Shown piece by piece: positions 37,573 through 45,945 of a stretch of 64,000 bases of DNA. A program made the position numbers and the translations under genes. Where the stretch lies: NCBI RefSeq assembly GCF_900100485.1, contig NZ_FNDH01000006.1, forward strand, positions 1 to 64,000, in the 5' to 3' direction. The first letter of the stretch is position 1, and every line of letters starts with the position of its first letter. The stretch is from Nitrosomonas sp. Nm132. Lineage in GTDB: Bacteria > Pseudomonadota > Gammaproteobacteria > Burkholderiales > Nitrosomonadaceae. The notes under the pieces were generated by a model, which saw only the letters and a program-made list of their open reading frames with translations, made no database searches and was not told the origin of the DNA.

Positions 37573-37810
37573 GCATCTATCAATAGTGTATTTGAATCCT
37601 GCTGCGAGGCTGGCGACAATATAAAAAACCAGGTGATACGAGCAGTCATATGCTCAAAAACACTACGATCAGACTCATTCCCTAACAAAATGCTTATAGC
37701 CAGCTAATCAAGCTATATCGCTTACAAGCCAGCCATTATTCAACTACCAGGAGATGGCTTATGCATGGAATAAAACGTTTAGCTCATAACGAAAATCGAG
37801 CGTTCATAAG

Positions 37811-39205
37811 ATGAACGGGCATTTTCTGCAATGTTTATATCAAGCAAGTGACTTACCCCCCCCTACATGGCATAAAAAAATTATGAATGCACCTTTCTTA
37901 CTTACCCAACCCAAGTCCGGCATGTTTACAGGGGAAAATCTTAATGAAACCGATTTTCCGCACTTTGTAGTCGAATTGAAACCCGCCAAGCGTAGCAAAA
38001 TCTGGCAGCTCAAAGAAGCAAACCGCTGTCCGCTCATTGGCACCTGTTTATCGGTGGATGACCTGCTTCGTTTTGCCAAGCGATATCACTTTAAAGCATT
38101 GTCCAATGATGCATTCTTGCTGCATATTGAAATGGTGAATTACATGGCTACGAGAAATCCCATCTCCGAAGCTGTCCAGAAGCATCTCGACGCACGCTAT
38201 CAGCTTTTCATTGCCCGTTTTGAGTCAGCAAAAACGGATGCAGAGGTCCTGAACTTGTGGAAACAATGCTTCACTCATGGAGAAATTGCTGGCGCCTTGT
38301 GGGCAGCACTGACTCACAAAGAAGTCAGCGATGAAACCCGAGGGGCAATTTATGCTGACATTCATATGCACGCTCACCAGATGGGGGCAGGCCAGGCAGC
38401 CGATGCGCGCCGGTTAATCCAGCTGGAAAAAGATCATGCCGAAATGAAAATCGCGATGGAACAGCAGAAGCAAAAGCATGAGCGCACTGAGGCAAAATTA
38501 CGCCAGAGACTTCAGGGATGCTTGGCAGAAGCGCAGCATTTGCACCGGGTCGAGAAAAATTTGACGGTGTTGCAGGCACGTCTGGCAACCATAGAATCAG
38601 GTAAAACCATGACCGAGATGGGGCAACGCCTGATGAAGCTCACCATTGACAACGAACAGTTACAGACAACAGTCAGGCAACTCGATCAACTCAAGCAATC
38701 ACTTCAGCTTGCTTGTAACAAAATAGCATCACTGATCCGTGACCGTGAAATACTGACTGAAGAACGGGATACGCTCAAAGCACGGTTGCTGACCGTGACT
38801 ACCCACGATGTACCTGACGAACTGCCGCATTCCTGTGATGAGCCGCAAATTCAACACGATTGCGTCATTTGTGTAGGAGGACGCATCGCCCTGCTCCCAC
38901 AGTATCGCTCATTGGCCGAACAACTCGGTATTCATCTGATCCATCACGATGGTGGCCAGCAGGACGCCCTTTCTCGCCTGCCAGAGATGATCAGCCGTGC
39001 TGATGCAGTCATCTGCCCCACGGATTGCGTCAGCCATGCTGCCTATTATCAACTGAAGCGTCTGTGTAAACGTAACGGAAAACCCTGTTTATTATTCAGA
39101 GGAACGAGCGTTTCCAGCTTTGCCACAGCGCTTGCAAAGCTAACCTCGGGTAAAGCCAGTATCAATAGCGTTGATCTCGATCTCTCTGAGAAAATAACCG
39201 AGTAG
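37811..39205 (+). CDS. DUF2325 coiled-coil protein, Fur-linked
   Basis: This 464-residue cytoplasmic protein of unknown function has three parts. The N-terminal region (about 1-180) has a CPLIGTCLSVDDL segment and an all-helical block with GEIAGALWAALTH. A long coiled coil covers roughly residues 205-335. The C-terminal DUF2325 domain (about 350-440) contains CVICVGGR, HHDGGQQD, DAVICPTDCVSHAAYY and KPCLLFRG, with several cysteines and histidines that could bind metal. From memory such proteins occur near iron genes in other proteobacteria. Here the upstream Fur-like operator supports iron control. A C8 run at 37856-37863 lies at residues 16-18. The initiation codon is not fixed by a good ribosome site. 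Confidence 0.82.
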   Translation: MNGHFLQCLYQASDLPPPTWHKKIMNAPFLLTQPKSGMFTGENLNETDFPHFVVELKPAKRSKIWQLKEANRCPLIGTCLSVDDLLRFAKRYHFKALSNDAFLLHIEMVNYMATRNPISEAVQKHLDARYQLFIARFESAKTDAEVLNLWKQCFTHGEIAGALWAALTHKEVSDETRGAIYADIHMHAHQMGAGQAADARRLIQLEKDHAEMKIAMEQQKQKHERTEAKLRQRLQGCLAEAQHLHRVEKNLTVLQARLATIESGKTMTEMGQRLMKLTIDNEQLQTTVRQLDQLKQSLQLACNKIASLIRDREILTEERDTLKARLLTVTTHDVPDELPHSCDEPQIQHDCVICVGGRIALLPQYRSLAEQLGIHLIHHDGGQQDALSRLPEMISRADAVICPTDCVSHAAYYQLKRLCKRNGKPCLLFRGTSVSSFATALAKLTSGKASINSVDLDLSEKITE

Positions 39206-39746
39206 GTATTTGGCGTAGTTAATTATACTCATCGCAATTCTGAAGTGCATCGGCCGGGCAAGCTTGTTTGTTTCAGTGACGATGATCTTGATCAGCCTTG
39301 TTCTAGCAAAAGAAAGCAACCGGCATCAGGCATCATAAAACTGGCTTTCTCGTTCTAACTGCGGAATGAACTTGGCTCAGGATTCGCGTCCCACCCCTTG
39401 TTTGTCCAACGGGTCGGGGAGCAAATTTCACTAACGTATCATGAGCTGTTGATAAAGATCTATATATTGGCCCAATGATACGTTAATATTTTGCCTATAT
39501 TGGACTCATCTTGAAACGTTGTTCGCTTAACCCGGATATTTCATAAATTCGCGTGATGATCACGCAGGATTTTGATTAATAGGGAAGTTTTGAGAAGAAG
39601 GGGTGTAGTAATTCATACACCCGACTGAGCAAAATCTTTCTTATTAATCAAAAGGCAAGTGAGGGCACGTGCCAATCTATGAAATATTCGGGTTAAGCAC
39701 CATGATGAGCATTTAAACATCATTTCAAATAAAGGAATCCGTTACG
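39206..39746. other. Gene-free region with a 162-bp miniature element before frmA
   Basis: This 541-bp region holds only the 162-bp element at 39531-39692, whose right end lies 54 bp before the frmA ATG. The part 39206-39530 shows no gene; a short stretch near 39227 (ATACTCATCGCAATTCTGAAG) only loosely recalls the TIR at 6130-6154. The frmA promoter must be in the element or just beyond it. Confidence 0.55.
39531..39692 (-). mobile_element. 162-bp miniature inverted-repeat element, copy B
   Basis: The same element as at 26413-26574, in the opposite orientation, has the same length, about six differences, and is flanked by TTAA on both sides (39527-39530 and 39693-39696). The differing flank (TTAA here, CTAA at copy A) supports independent insertion with a 4-bp target duplication. 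Confidence 0.9.
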
Positions 39747-40853
39747 ATGAAAACACGTGCTGCCGTGGCCTGGCAGGCAGGACAACCCCTCACGATTGAG
39801 GAAGTCGAGTTGATGGCTCCCAAATCCGGGGAAGTGCTGGTTGAAATCAAGGCAACCGGTATTTGCCATACCGATTATTACACCCTTTCCGGCGCCGATC
39901 CCGAAGGGCTGTTTCCAGCCATCCTGGGACATGAAGGCGCGGGCGTGGTGGTGGATACCGGCCCGGATGTCAAGTCGCTGCGACCGGGTGATCATGTCAT
40001 TCCTCTGTATACGCCGGAGTGTCGTGAGTGCAAGTTTTGTCTGTCCAGAAAAACTAATTTATGCCAGGCGATCCGCAGCACGCAGGGTCGCGGATTGATG
40101 CCGGATGCGACCTCCCGCTTCTCACTCAATGGCAAACCGATTCTGCATTACATGGGCACGTCCACCTTTTCCAACTACATCGTCGTGCCAGAAATAGCGC
40201 TGGCCAAAATTCGTAAGGATGCGCCGTTCGACAAAGTCTGCTATATCGGTTGCGGGGTCACGACGGGGATCGGTGCAGTGGTATTCACCGCCAAGGTCGA
40301 AGTGGGTGCGAATATCGCCGTATTTGGTCTCGGCGGCATCGGCCTGAATGTCATCCAGGGCGCCAGAATGGTCGGTGCTGATAAAATTATCGGCATCGAT
40401 ATCAATCCGGCGCGCGAGGCGATGGCGCGGGAATTTGGCATGACTCATTTTCTCAATCCTCAGGAAACAGAGAATATTGTCGATGCCATCGTACAACTGA
40501 CCGGCGGAGGCGCCGATTATAGCTTCGAGTGTATTGGTCATACGCAAGTCATGCGCCAGGCACTGGAATGCACGCATAAGGGATGGGGACGCAGCATCAT
40601 TATTGGTGTGGCGGAAGCCGGTGCTGAAATCAGCACCCGCCCCTTCCAGCTCGTCACGGGCCGTAAATGGGAAGGTTCCGCCTTCGGCGGCGCACGCGGC
40701 CGCACCGATGTCCCCAAGATCGTCGATTGGTATATGGAAGGCAAGATCAAGATCGATCCATTGATTACCCATACGCTGAAATTGGAAGATATCAATGAGG
40801 GCTTCCAGTTGATGAAGGCAGGCAAATCGATCCGCTCGGTGGTCATTTACTAG
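39747..40853 (+). CDS. frmA: S-(hydroxymethyl)glutathione dehydrogenase (class III alcohol dehydrogenase)
   Basis: This NAD-dependent, zinc-containing enzyme oxidises the formaldehyde-glutathione adduct to S-formylglutathione. The 368 residues match class III ADHs. The catalytic zinc site includes the Cys of [12 protein letters not shown] and His of GHEGAG; the structural zinc cysteines are in CRECKFC and the following LC. The NAD-binding [13 protein letters not shown] and the D of IGIDINP are present. fghA begins 9 bp after its stop, making the complete glutathione-dependent formaldehyde detoxification pair. A 162-bp miniature element ends 54 bp upstream and may influence its promoter. Confidence 0.97.
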   Translation: MKTRAAVAWQAGQPLTIEEVELMAPKSGEVLVEIKATGICHTDYYTLSGADPEGLFPAILGHEGAGVVVDTGPDVKSLRPGDHVIPLYTPECRECKFCLSRKTNLCQAIRSTQGRGLMPDATSRFSLNGKPILHYMGTSTFSNYIVVPEIALAKIRKDAPFDKVCYIGCGVTTGIGAVVFTAKVEVGANIAVFGLGGIGLNVIQGARMVGADKIIGIDINPAREAMAREFGMTHFLNPQETENIVDAIVQLTGGGADYSFECIGHTQVMRQALECTHKGWGRSIIIGVAEAGAEISTRPFQLVTGRKWEGSAFGGARGRTDVPKIVDWYMEGKIKIDPLITHTLKLEDINEGFQLMKAGKSIRSVVIY

Positions 40854-40862
40854 CATAAAACG

Positions 40863-41708
40863 ATGACAATACATCTGGAAACGCGCAGCACACACCGCTG
40901 TTTTGGCGGCATACAAGGCTTCTATCAGCATCATTCGGCAGTTATCGGCCTGTCGATGCGATTTTCGGTCTATCAGCCGCCTCAGGTTGAGAATGGTCTG
41001 GTACCCGTTCTTTTCTTTCTTGCCGGGTTAACCTGCACGGAAGAAACTTTCATGATCAAGGCGGGAGCGCAGCGTATCGCGGCCCAGCTCGGAATAATGC
41101 TGGTCAGTATGGATACCAGTCCGCGCCAAACGGGTATCGCTGGTGAAGCCGATGATTGGGAATTGGGTGCGGGTGCGGGATTTTATCTGGATGCGACGGA
41201 AGCGCCCTGGTCAAAATATTTCCGTATGGAAAGTTACGTGACGCAGGAACTGTACCAGCTCATTCTGTCGCATTTTCCGGCAGATCAAGATCGTACCGGT
41301 ATCTTTGGTCACTCCATGGGCGGTCATGGCGCTCTGACGCTCGCATTGCGAAATCCAGGATTATACCGATCCGTATCGGCATTTGCCCCAATTGCCGCCC
41401 CGCTCCATTGCCCGTGGGGGCAGAAGGCATTCAGTCATTATCTGGGAGCATCTCCGGAAAACTGGCGCAAACATGACGCGACCGCCTTGATTGCAACAGG
41501 TCATCAACTGCCTGCACTGCTCATCGATCAGGGCCTCAGCGACCCTTTTCTGGCTGAGCAACTGCACCCGGATCGTTTTGAAGCAGCTTGCCAGCTAGCC
41601 GGACAACCCCTGACATTGCGCCGCCATGAGGGGTATGACCACGGTTATTACTTTATCAGCACCTTCATGGCGGATCATTTACAATATCATTACGATTCGC
41701 TTATCTAG
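40863..41708 (+). CDS. fghA: S-formylglutathione hydrolase
   Basis: This enzyme hydrolyses S-formylglutathione to formate and glutathione, finishing the pathway begun by frmA. The 281 residues belong to the esterase D family. The nucleophile is Ser in GHSMGGHGAL near residue 148; the catalytic Asp (GLSDPF) and His (YDHGYYF) follow. It is co-transcribed with frmA at a 9-bp gap. Its TAG stop at 41706-41708 overlaps the left edge of a 52-bp perfect palindrome, a relative of the miniature elements, which separates it from the convergent REC-EAL gene. Confidence 0.97.
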   Translation: MTIHLETRSTHRCFGGIQGFYQHHSAVIGLSMRFSVYQPPQVENGLVPVLFFLAGLTCTEETFMIKAGAQRIAAQLGIMLVSMDTSPRQTGIAGEADDWELGAGAGFYLDATEAPWSKYFRMESYVTQELYQLILSHFPADQDRTGIFGHSMGGHGALTLALRNPGLYRSVSAFAPIAAPLHCPWGQKAFSHYLGASPENWRKHDATALIATGHQLPALLIDQGLSDPFLAEQLHPDRFEAACQLAGQPLTLRRHEGYDHGYYFISTFMADHLQYHYDSLI

Positions 41709-41758
41709 CTCGAATATTTCATAAATTGGCACGTGCCAATTTATGAAATATTCGAGCT
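41707..41758. mobile_element. 52-bp perfect palindrome overlapping the fghA stop codon
   Basis: The sequence from 41707 to 41758 equals its own reverse complement, built from two inverted CTCGAATATTTCATAAATT ends with GGCACGTGCC at the centre. It is the same family as the 58- and 162-bp elements, with CTCGAA in place of CCCGAA on both ends. It overlaps the last two bases of the fghA stop and sits 12 bp from the end of the convergent gene, so it probably doubles as a bidirectional terminator. Confidence 0.85.
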
Positions 41759-41769
41759 GGATGTCACAT

Positions 41770-42999
41770 TTAATTAACTGAGTCAGCCACTGCAAGCTCA
41801 GTTTGTACCCTTTTCAACCAGACCTCTATCCATTGAGGAATTTCCTCGGCCAGTAAGGGTTTGGAAATAAAATTACCTTGGGCAAGATCACAGCCAGTAT
41901 GGCGCAGCAAATCCCAGTCATCCCGATCTTCGACACCTTCAGCCACCGCTTCCATATTTAACTGTTTAGCCAATGCCAGACTCGTATCATAGATCACCCG
42001 CAATGTCTCATCTTTCCAGGCGCGATGTACGAATCCCTGGTCGATCTTGAGCTCATCAAAGGGAATATCGCGTAATTGCGCCAAAGAAGAATGTCCTGTG
42101 CCAAAATCATCGATGGAAAGATGAAAACGCTTTAATCGCAGACGAGTGAGTATCTCAAGCGATACGCGTATATCCCCCATCAGTTGACTCTCGGTGACTT
42201 CCAGCACTATTTTATGCGGAGAAATCCCCGTCTCGCCAGCAAGCTTGACCACCAGATCCTGAAAATCCAGGGAAGCCAAATTATCCATGGAAACATTAAC
42301 AGCGACGCGTAATTCAAACCCAGCCTGCTGCCAGATCTTTGCTTGCGCAAATGCCTTGAGAAGGACTAACCGGGTTAAATCATTGATCAGACCATGGGCC
42401 TCTGCCACGCTGATAAACTGGTCTGGAAAAACCAGACCATCTTCAGGATGATGCCAGCGCACCAGGGTTTCCACACCTACCACCGCACCGCTAGCAACCG
42501 ACACCTTGGGCTGATAATAATTAATCAGCGCACCTTCTTTAATGGCCGTTTTTATTTCTTCTGCGCTATATATTTTTTTAACCTTGGACGGTTTCACTGG
42601 CAAGGGGGGTGCCCATTGCGTCAACATAGCCAGGAGTGCCGCAGGTTTGACAGGTTTTTGCAGATAACCCAGCATATGAATTTTATGAGCCTGGACCAAT
42701 TTCTCGGCTGTTCGCAACATACGCTCATCTTCGCCGCTCACCAGAATCAGGCTCCCCGTAAACTGCCGATCAACAAGGTAACGCACGAATTCGATGCCAT
42801 CCATTCCCGGCATGTTCAAATCGAGCAATATCAGATCAGGCCGAGTCGATTCATTATCTACCTGCACCAATGCATCATGCCCATTATCGCAGCAAACGAC
42901 GGAAGTAAATCCCTGGTTTGCCAGCATACGCGTCAATAGTTTGAGCATAAATAGCTCATCGTCAAGAATCAGAATCTTGATCGCAGATCTTTCGAGCAT
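41770..42999 (-). CDS. Response regulator with EAL c-di-GMP phosphodiesterase domain
   Basis: This is a REC-EAL protein of 409 residues when started at the ATG at 42999, which has AAAGGA six bases upstream; a TTG at 43014 is less likely. The REC domain (first 120 residues) has the acidic pair in LDDE, the phospho-acceptor D in LLDLNMPGMDG and K in LQKPVKP. The EAL domain has ETLVRWHHPE in place of EALxR, AVNVS, EVTESQL, DDFGTGHSS, KIDQGFV and AEGVED, so the metal ligands appear intact and the domain is likely active. It would lower c-di-GMP, favouring motility over biofilm. No histidine kinase lies next to it, making it an orphan regulator. Confidence 0.93.
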   Translation of the reverse strand: MLERSAIKILILDDELFMLKLLTRMLANQGFTSVVCCDNGHDALVQVDNESTRPDLILLDLNMPGMDGIEFVRYLVDRQFTGSLILVSGEDERMLRTAEKLVQAHKIHMLGYLQKPVKPAALLAMLTQWAPPLPVKPSKVKKIYSAEEIKTAIKEGALINYYQPKVSVASGAVVGVETLVRWHHPEDGLVFPDQFISVAEAHGLINDLTRLVLLKAFAQAKIWQQAGFELRVAVNVSMDNLASLDFQDLVVKLAGETGISPHKIVLEVTESQLMGDIRVSLEILTRLRLKRFHLSIDDFGTGHSSLAQLRDIPFDELKIDQGFVHRAWKDETLRVIYDTSLALAKQLNMEAVAEGVEDRDDWDLLRHTGCDLAQGNFISKPLLAEEIPQWIEVWLKRVQTELAVADSVN

Positions 43000-43073
43000 G
43001 ATGTTCCTTTCCAAAGGAAAAATAATTAGCCATGTTAATTCTATTTCATTCGCTTACCGCATCAGGTAATCGT

Positions 43074-44120
43074 CTAATCAATCCAGAAAGCACCTTTCTG
43101 ACGTTGCAAATACCAATGAGCACTCCCCTGTTCTCTGCAGCTGCCATAGCGAAATGAGGGTGGCAGTAAAGGAAATTTAAAGCGTAAATCGTAAAACCAG
43201 ACACACACGCCTTTCTCAGAGGTGTCAATTCTATCCAATTGCGGGAATATCGCAAACCGCCGGAAATCTGCCAAGGCAGGTTGATGCCAGGCTTCGCGCA
43301 CCAATGTGGCGTCAGCCGGAGAATCACCAAATCGGTCAAGCTGTTGCCAGTTTGCCATTGTTTGCGGCCGATAAACCGTATCCATCCTTGATAACAGCCC
43401 AATATCAGGGAATGGCGCCCAAGAACTACGCCCCAGATTCACTAATAAAATATGGTAGATCTCTCCTTCCGGGACGATAATTTTCCAATTGAAAGGTGAA
43501 AAAGGTTGCGGTAACACGCTGATTTCTGCGTGAGTCAGGGCCATTTTCCCGGCATACGCCAGGCCTATATTTTTGGCACGGCCATGCAATGTTCCCAAAA
43601 ACACGACATAAAAGCCCAGGCAAGCAAGCGCCAAACCAGCGACAGACTGCTTTTGGGGAAAAATCTGGCTCATGACCAGCCCCGAGATGACGATGACGCT
43701 GAACCATGGATCAATGACAAACGCCAGCGGTACAGAAAATCGCTCGGTAGAAAAAGGCGCCAACAGCATCAATCCATAAGCAGTGATCAAATCTGCCGCA
43801 ATGTGAATAGCCATACCCAGGCAGGCCGGTATAAAAAATAGCCGCCATGAATAATGACTGCGTGTCACCCTGGAAAATAACTGCGCCAGCAGAAAGGCCC
43901 ATAGCGGCAGCATCACCAATGAGTGGGTCGGACCCTGGTGCCAGTTGAGATAGCTCAGGGTATCGACCAACCGTAGCGCAACATCAATATCGGGGAAAGC
44001 TGCTGCCGTAAATCCGGCGATAAGACGGGCGCGCAATGGCAGCGCTTGCATCTTCGGCAACACGGGTTCAGCCGCGCGTACCAGCAAGGCGCCGCTTAAG
44101 GCGTGGGTCAAGGGATCCAT
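43074..44120 (-). CDS. YdjM/DUF457-type membrane-bound metal-dependent hydrolase
   Basis: This 348-residue inner-membrane protein begins MDPLTHALSGALL, the family hallmark. Predicted metal-binding residues lie in DPLTH, AAFPDIDV, HQGPTHS and HIAADLITAYG. Four to five hydrophobic helices fill residues 70-190, and a soluble C-terminal domain follows. E. coli YdjM is SOS-induced, but the biochemical function of the family is not established. The gene lies 12 bp downstream of a TetR-type regulator on the same strand, so the two probably share a transcript. Confidence 0.9.
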   Translation of the reverse strand: MDPLTHALSGALLVRAAEPVLPKMQALPLRARLIAGFTAAAFPDIDVALRLVDTLSYLNWHQGPTHSLVMLPLWAFLLAQLFSRVTRSHYSWRLFFIPACLGMAIHIAADLITAYGLMLLAPFSTERFSVPLAFVIDPWFSVIVISGLVMSQIFPQKQSVAGLALACLGFYVVFLGTLHGRAKNIGLAYAGKMALTHAEISVLPQPFSPFNWKIIVPEGEIYHILLVNLGRSSWAPFPDIGLLSRMDTVYRPQTMANWQQLDRFGDSPADATLVREAWHQPALADFRRFAIFPQLDRIDTSEKGVCVWFYDLRFKFPLLPPSFRYGSCREQGSAHWYLQRQKGAFWID

Positions 44121-44132
44121 TGCGTTAAGTTA

Positions 44133-44786
44133 TCAGTGAGCCGATTCGTTGGATGGCAAGCTAATTTGATCAACCGGCGTCTCGGTTGCACTGGGCTTGT
44201 TATCACCATAAATAACCTGATCTAGCCCCATTGCCAGACTTAGATTGCGATCCAGAAATTGCCGGGTACGACGCGACCCTGGTGATTCGTCCCGCATCCA
44301 GAAAAAGAAAGTCATCAGATAGAGAGTGGTCAATACCGACTCCTCCAGCGCCCGTCGCACAAATGTGGCATTGCGTTGTGCCGCCTCGCGTACCCATTGC
44401 ACAGTGCGGCTGATCCGCATCACGGCGGGAACCTGAATATGGATGTGTCCGGGTTCCAGCTTTGCCAAAATCATTTGTCGCGTCACCTTGCGCTGAACGG
44501 CCAGAGCATCCAGCCAAACCATGATGAGACGATGGATACGCTGCTGCGATGTGAGCGCCAGAAAATCAGCCGTATCCGCCTCTCTCAACATGATGCCGTC
44601 GGCACGATCGAACCAGGCATCGACCAGATCTTCCTTTTCACGAAAGCAGCCGCGTATCTCATCCAGGGAAATATTCAGCTCAGCTGCAATATCATGAAGA
44701 CGAACGGCTTCCCACGAAGTACGCGCACCTAATGCAACCGCAGCATTGATAACTGCATCACGAATATTTTCGTTCTCTGTCATCAT
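44133..44786 (-). CDS. TetR-family transcriptional regulator
   Basis: This 217-residue protein has an N-terminal helix-turn-helix (residues 8-55) with the pattern DAVINAAVALGARTSWEAVRL, DIAAELNISLDEIRGCFREKEDL, typical of TetR regulators. The C-terminal ligand domain is helical and not assignable. It precedes the YdjM-like gene by 12 bp and is divergent from the exported protein at 44980, with a 193-bp shared region, so it may regulate either. No clear palindromic operator was picked out. Confidence 0.85.
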   Translation of the reverse strand: MMTENENIRDAVINAAVALGARTSWEAVRLHDIAAELNISLDEIRGCFREKEDLVDAWFDRADGIMLREADTADFLALTSQQRIHRLIMVWLDALAVQRKVTRQMILAKLEPGHIHIQVPAVMRISRTVQWVREAAQRNATFVRRALEESVLTTLYLMTFFFWMRDESPGSRRTRQFLDRNLSLAMGLDQVIYGDNKPSATETPVDQISLPSNESAH

Positions 44787-44979
44787 CCTGATCTCCTTAA
44801 GCGATTTCTTCTCAATTGCGAGAATACCTAGAAATACCCAGTTTAATTAGCTAAATCGTCCTTTATCTCCGGTGTGTAAAATGAGAACATGCTCGCCGTA
44901 TCTTATCTCGATAAAGATAGGATACTCTAATCAATTCAATAAAAATTCATTTCATCAAATTAAACGGGAGGTTATTAAC

Positions 44980-45843
44980 ATGAAATATCGCACGAAGCAG
45001 TTAATTTTATCTGCCTGCTCGCTTGCCTTGCTTGGCGGCACTCACTTCGCTTTAGCCGATACGGTCAGTGATACCGAGACTCTGCTCAACTGGGCTGAGA
45101 AAACTTATCCTCAGTTTTTCCCCAGCCACCAGACTACGCAAAGTATCGAACCCTGGTTATTCAGGCATTATCCTGAAGCAAACATTTATGCAGGCGTCAA
45201 CAAGCATGAAAACAACGCTTATGTCATGGGCGGTCCATGGGGAAATGAGCCAACGCTCATCGACACACTGCCCAATATCATCAACCATATTGCCGACACG
45301 GGCGGCAATGGCGGCATTGCGGCCTGTAACACCGCCAATGTACCTGCCGGACTGGTTTTCACGCAAAAGGACAATATCGTCAATGTCACGACCAATGGAG
45401 AATGCATTGAAATTCCCAGCAACACCAATTTTTGTGAAACACCTAAGCAGTCCGCTGAAACCGGTATTTCTGTGCTCAGCGCCAGTAGCGTTGCCACAAC
45501 GGCATGGAGTGGCATCACATTAAGCATACCATTCGATCCATCGACATTCTCAGCTAGTAACGTTAAACATTGCACCATCCATGCCCCTGCGGAACAAGCC
45601 AATCTGATAGTCAATACGGATATCTGCATGGACATGACCAAACAACTTGAAAGTCAGTTAATGCCATTGATTGCGCAGGGGCTCGCTACCGTTACGCCCC
45701 CCATCACGTTGACGACTCAATCCACTTTCCAGAGTCAGCAAGTAGCGGACTGCTTCGCTACCGATGCCACTACCATTTACAATGCCGTCACTCAGGAAAT
45801 GTGGATCAAGGGAGATGGCGGATTTACCAAAATCAATAATTAA
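44980..45843 (+). CDS. Exported protein of unknown function
   Basis: The ATG at 44980 is preceded by GGGAGG and gives 287 residues with a clear signal peptide (LILSACSLALLGGTHFALA). The upstream open frame to 44872 has no ribosome site. The first mature domain (about 30-105) has LLNWAEKTYPQFFPSHQTT, WLFRHYPEANIYAGV and YVMGGPWGNEP. I have seen this style of domain in exported proteins of other beta- and gammaproteobacteria, but it has no known role. The remainder contains six cysteines that could form periplasmic disulphides. A good hairpin follows at 45883-45916. Confidence 0.82.
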   Translation: MKYRTKQLILSACSLALLGGTHFALADTVSDTETLLNWAEKTYPQFFPSHQTTQSIEPWLFRHYPEANIYAGVNKHENNAYVMGGPWGNEPTLIDTLPNIINHIADTGGNGGIAACNTANVPAGLVFTQKDNIVNVTTNGECIEIPSNTNFCETPKQSAETGISVLSASSVATTAWSGITLSIPFDPSTFSASNVKHCTIHAPAEQANLIVNTDICMDMTKQLESQLMPLIAQGLATVTPPITLTTQSTFQSQQVADCFATDATTIYNAVTQEMWIKGDGGFTKINN

Positions 45844-45882
45844 TTTGTTGATCCGCTGATTAGCATTCGATTAGCAGGACGT

Positions 45883-45916
45883 GTAGAAAGCTATTGATAT
45901 CAAGATAGCTTTCTAC
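45883..45916. terminator. Hairpin between convergent exported-protein and ybbP genes
   Basis: GTAGAAAGCTAT at 45883-45894 pairs perfectly with ATAGCTTTCTAC at 45905-45916. It lies between two convergent stop codons and is a plausible bidirectional terminator, although no long T tract follows. Confidence 0.6.
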
Positions 45917-45945
45917 CTCACCCTTATCCCGAAAATCGGTTATCT

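Noticed and set aside
39206-39530. Additional copy of the 106-bp TIR element near 39227
   Set aside because: Only a short loose resemblance to one terminus is seen and no second terminus follows.
40122-40934. 270-codon minus-strand frame opposite frmA
   Set aside because: It is the antisense of the conserved frmA coding sequence; composition follows frmA codon structure.
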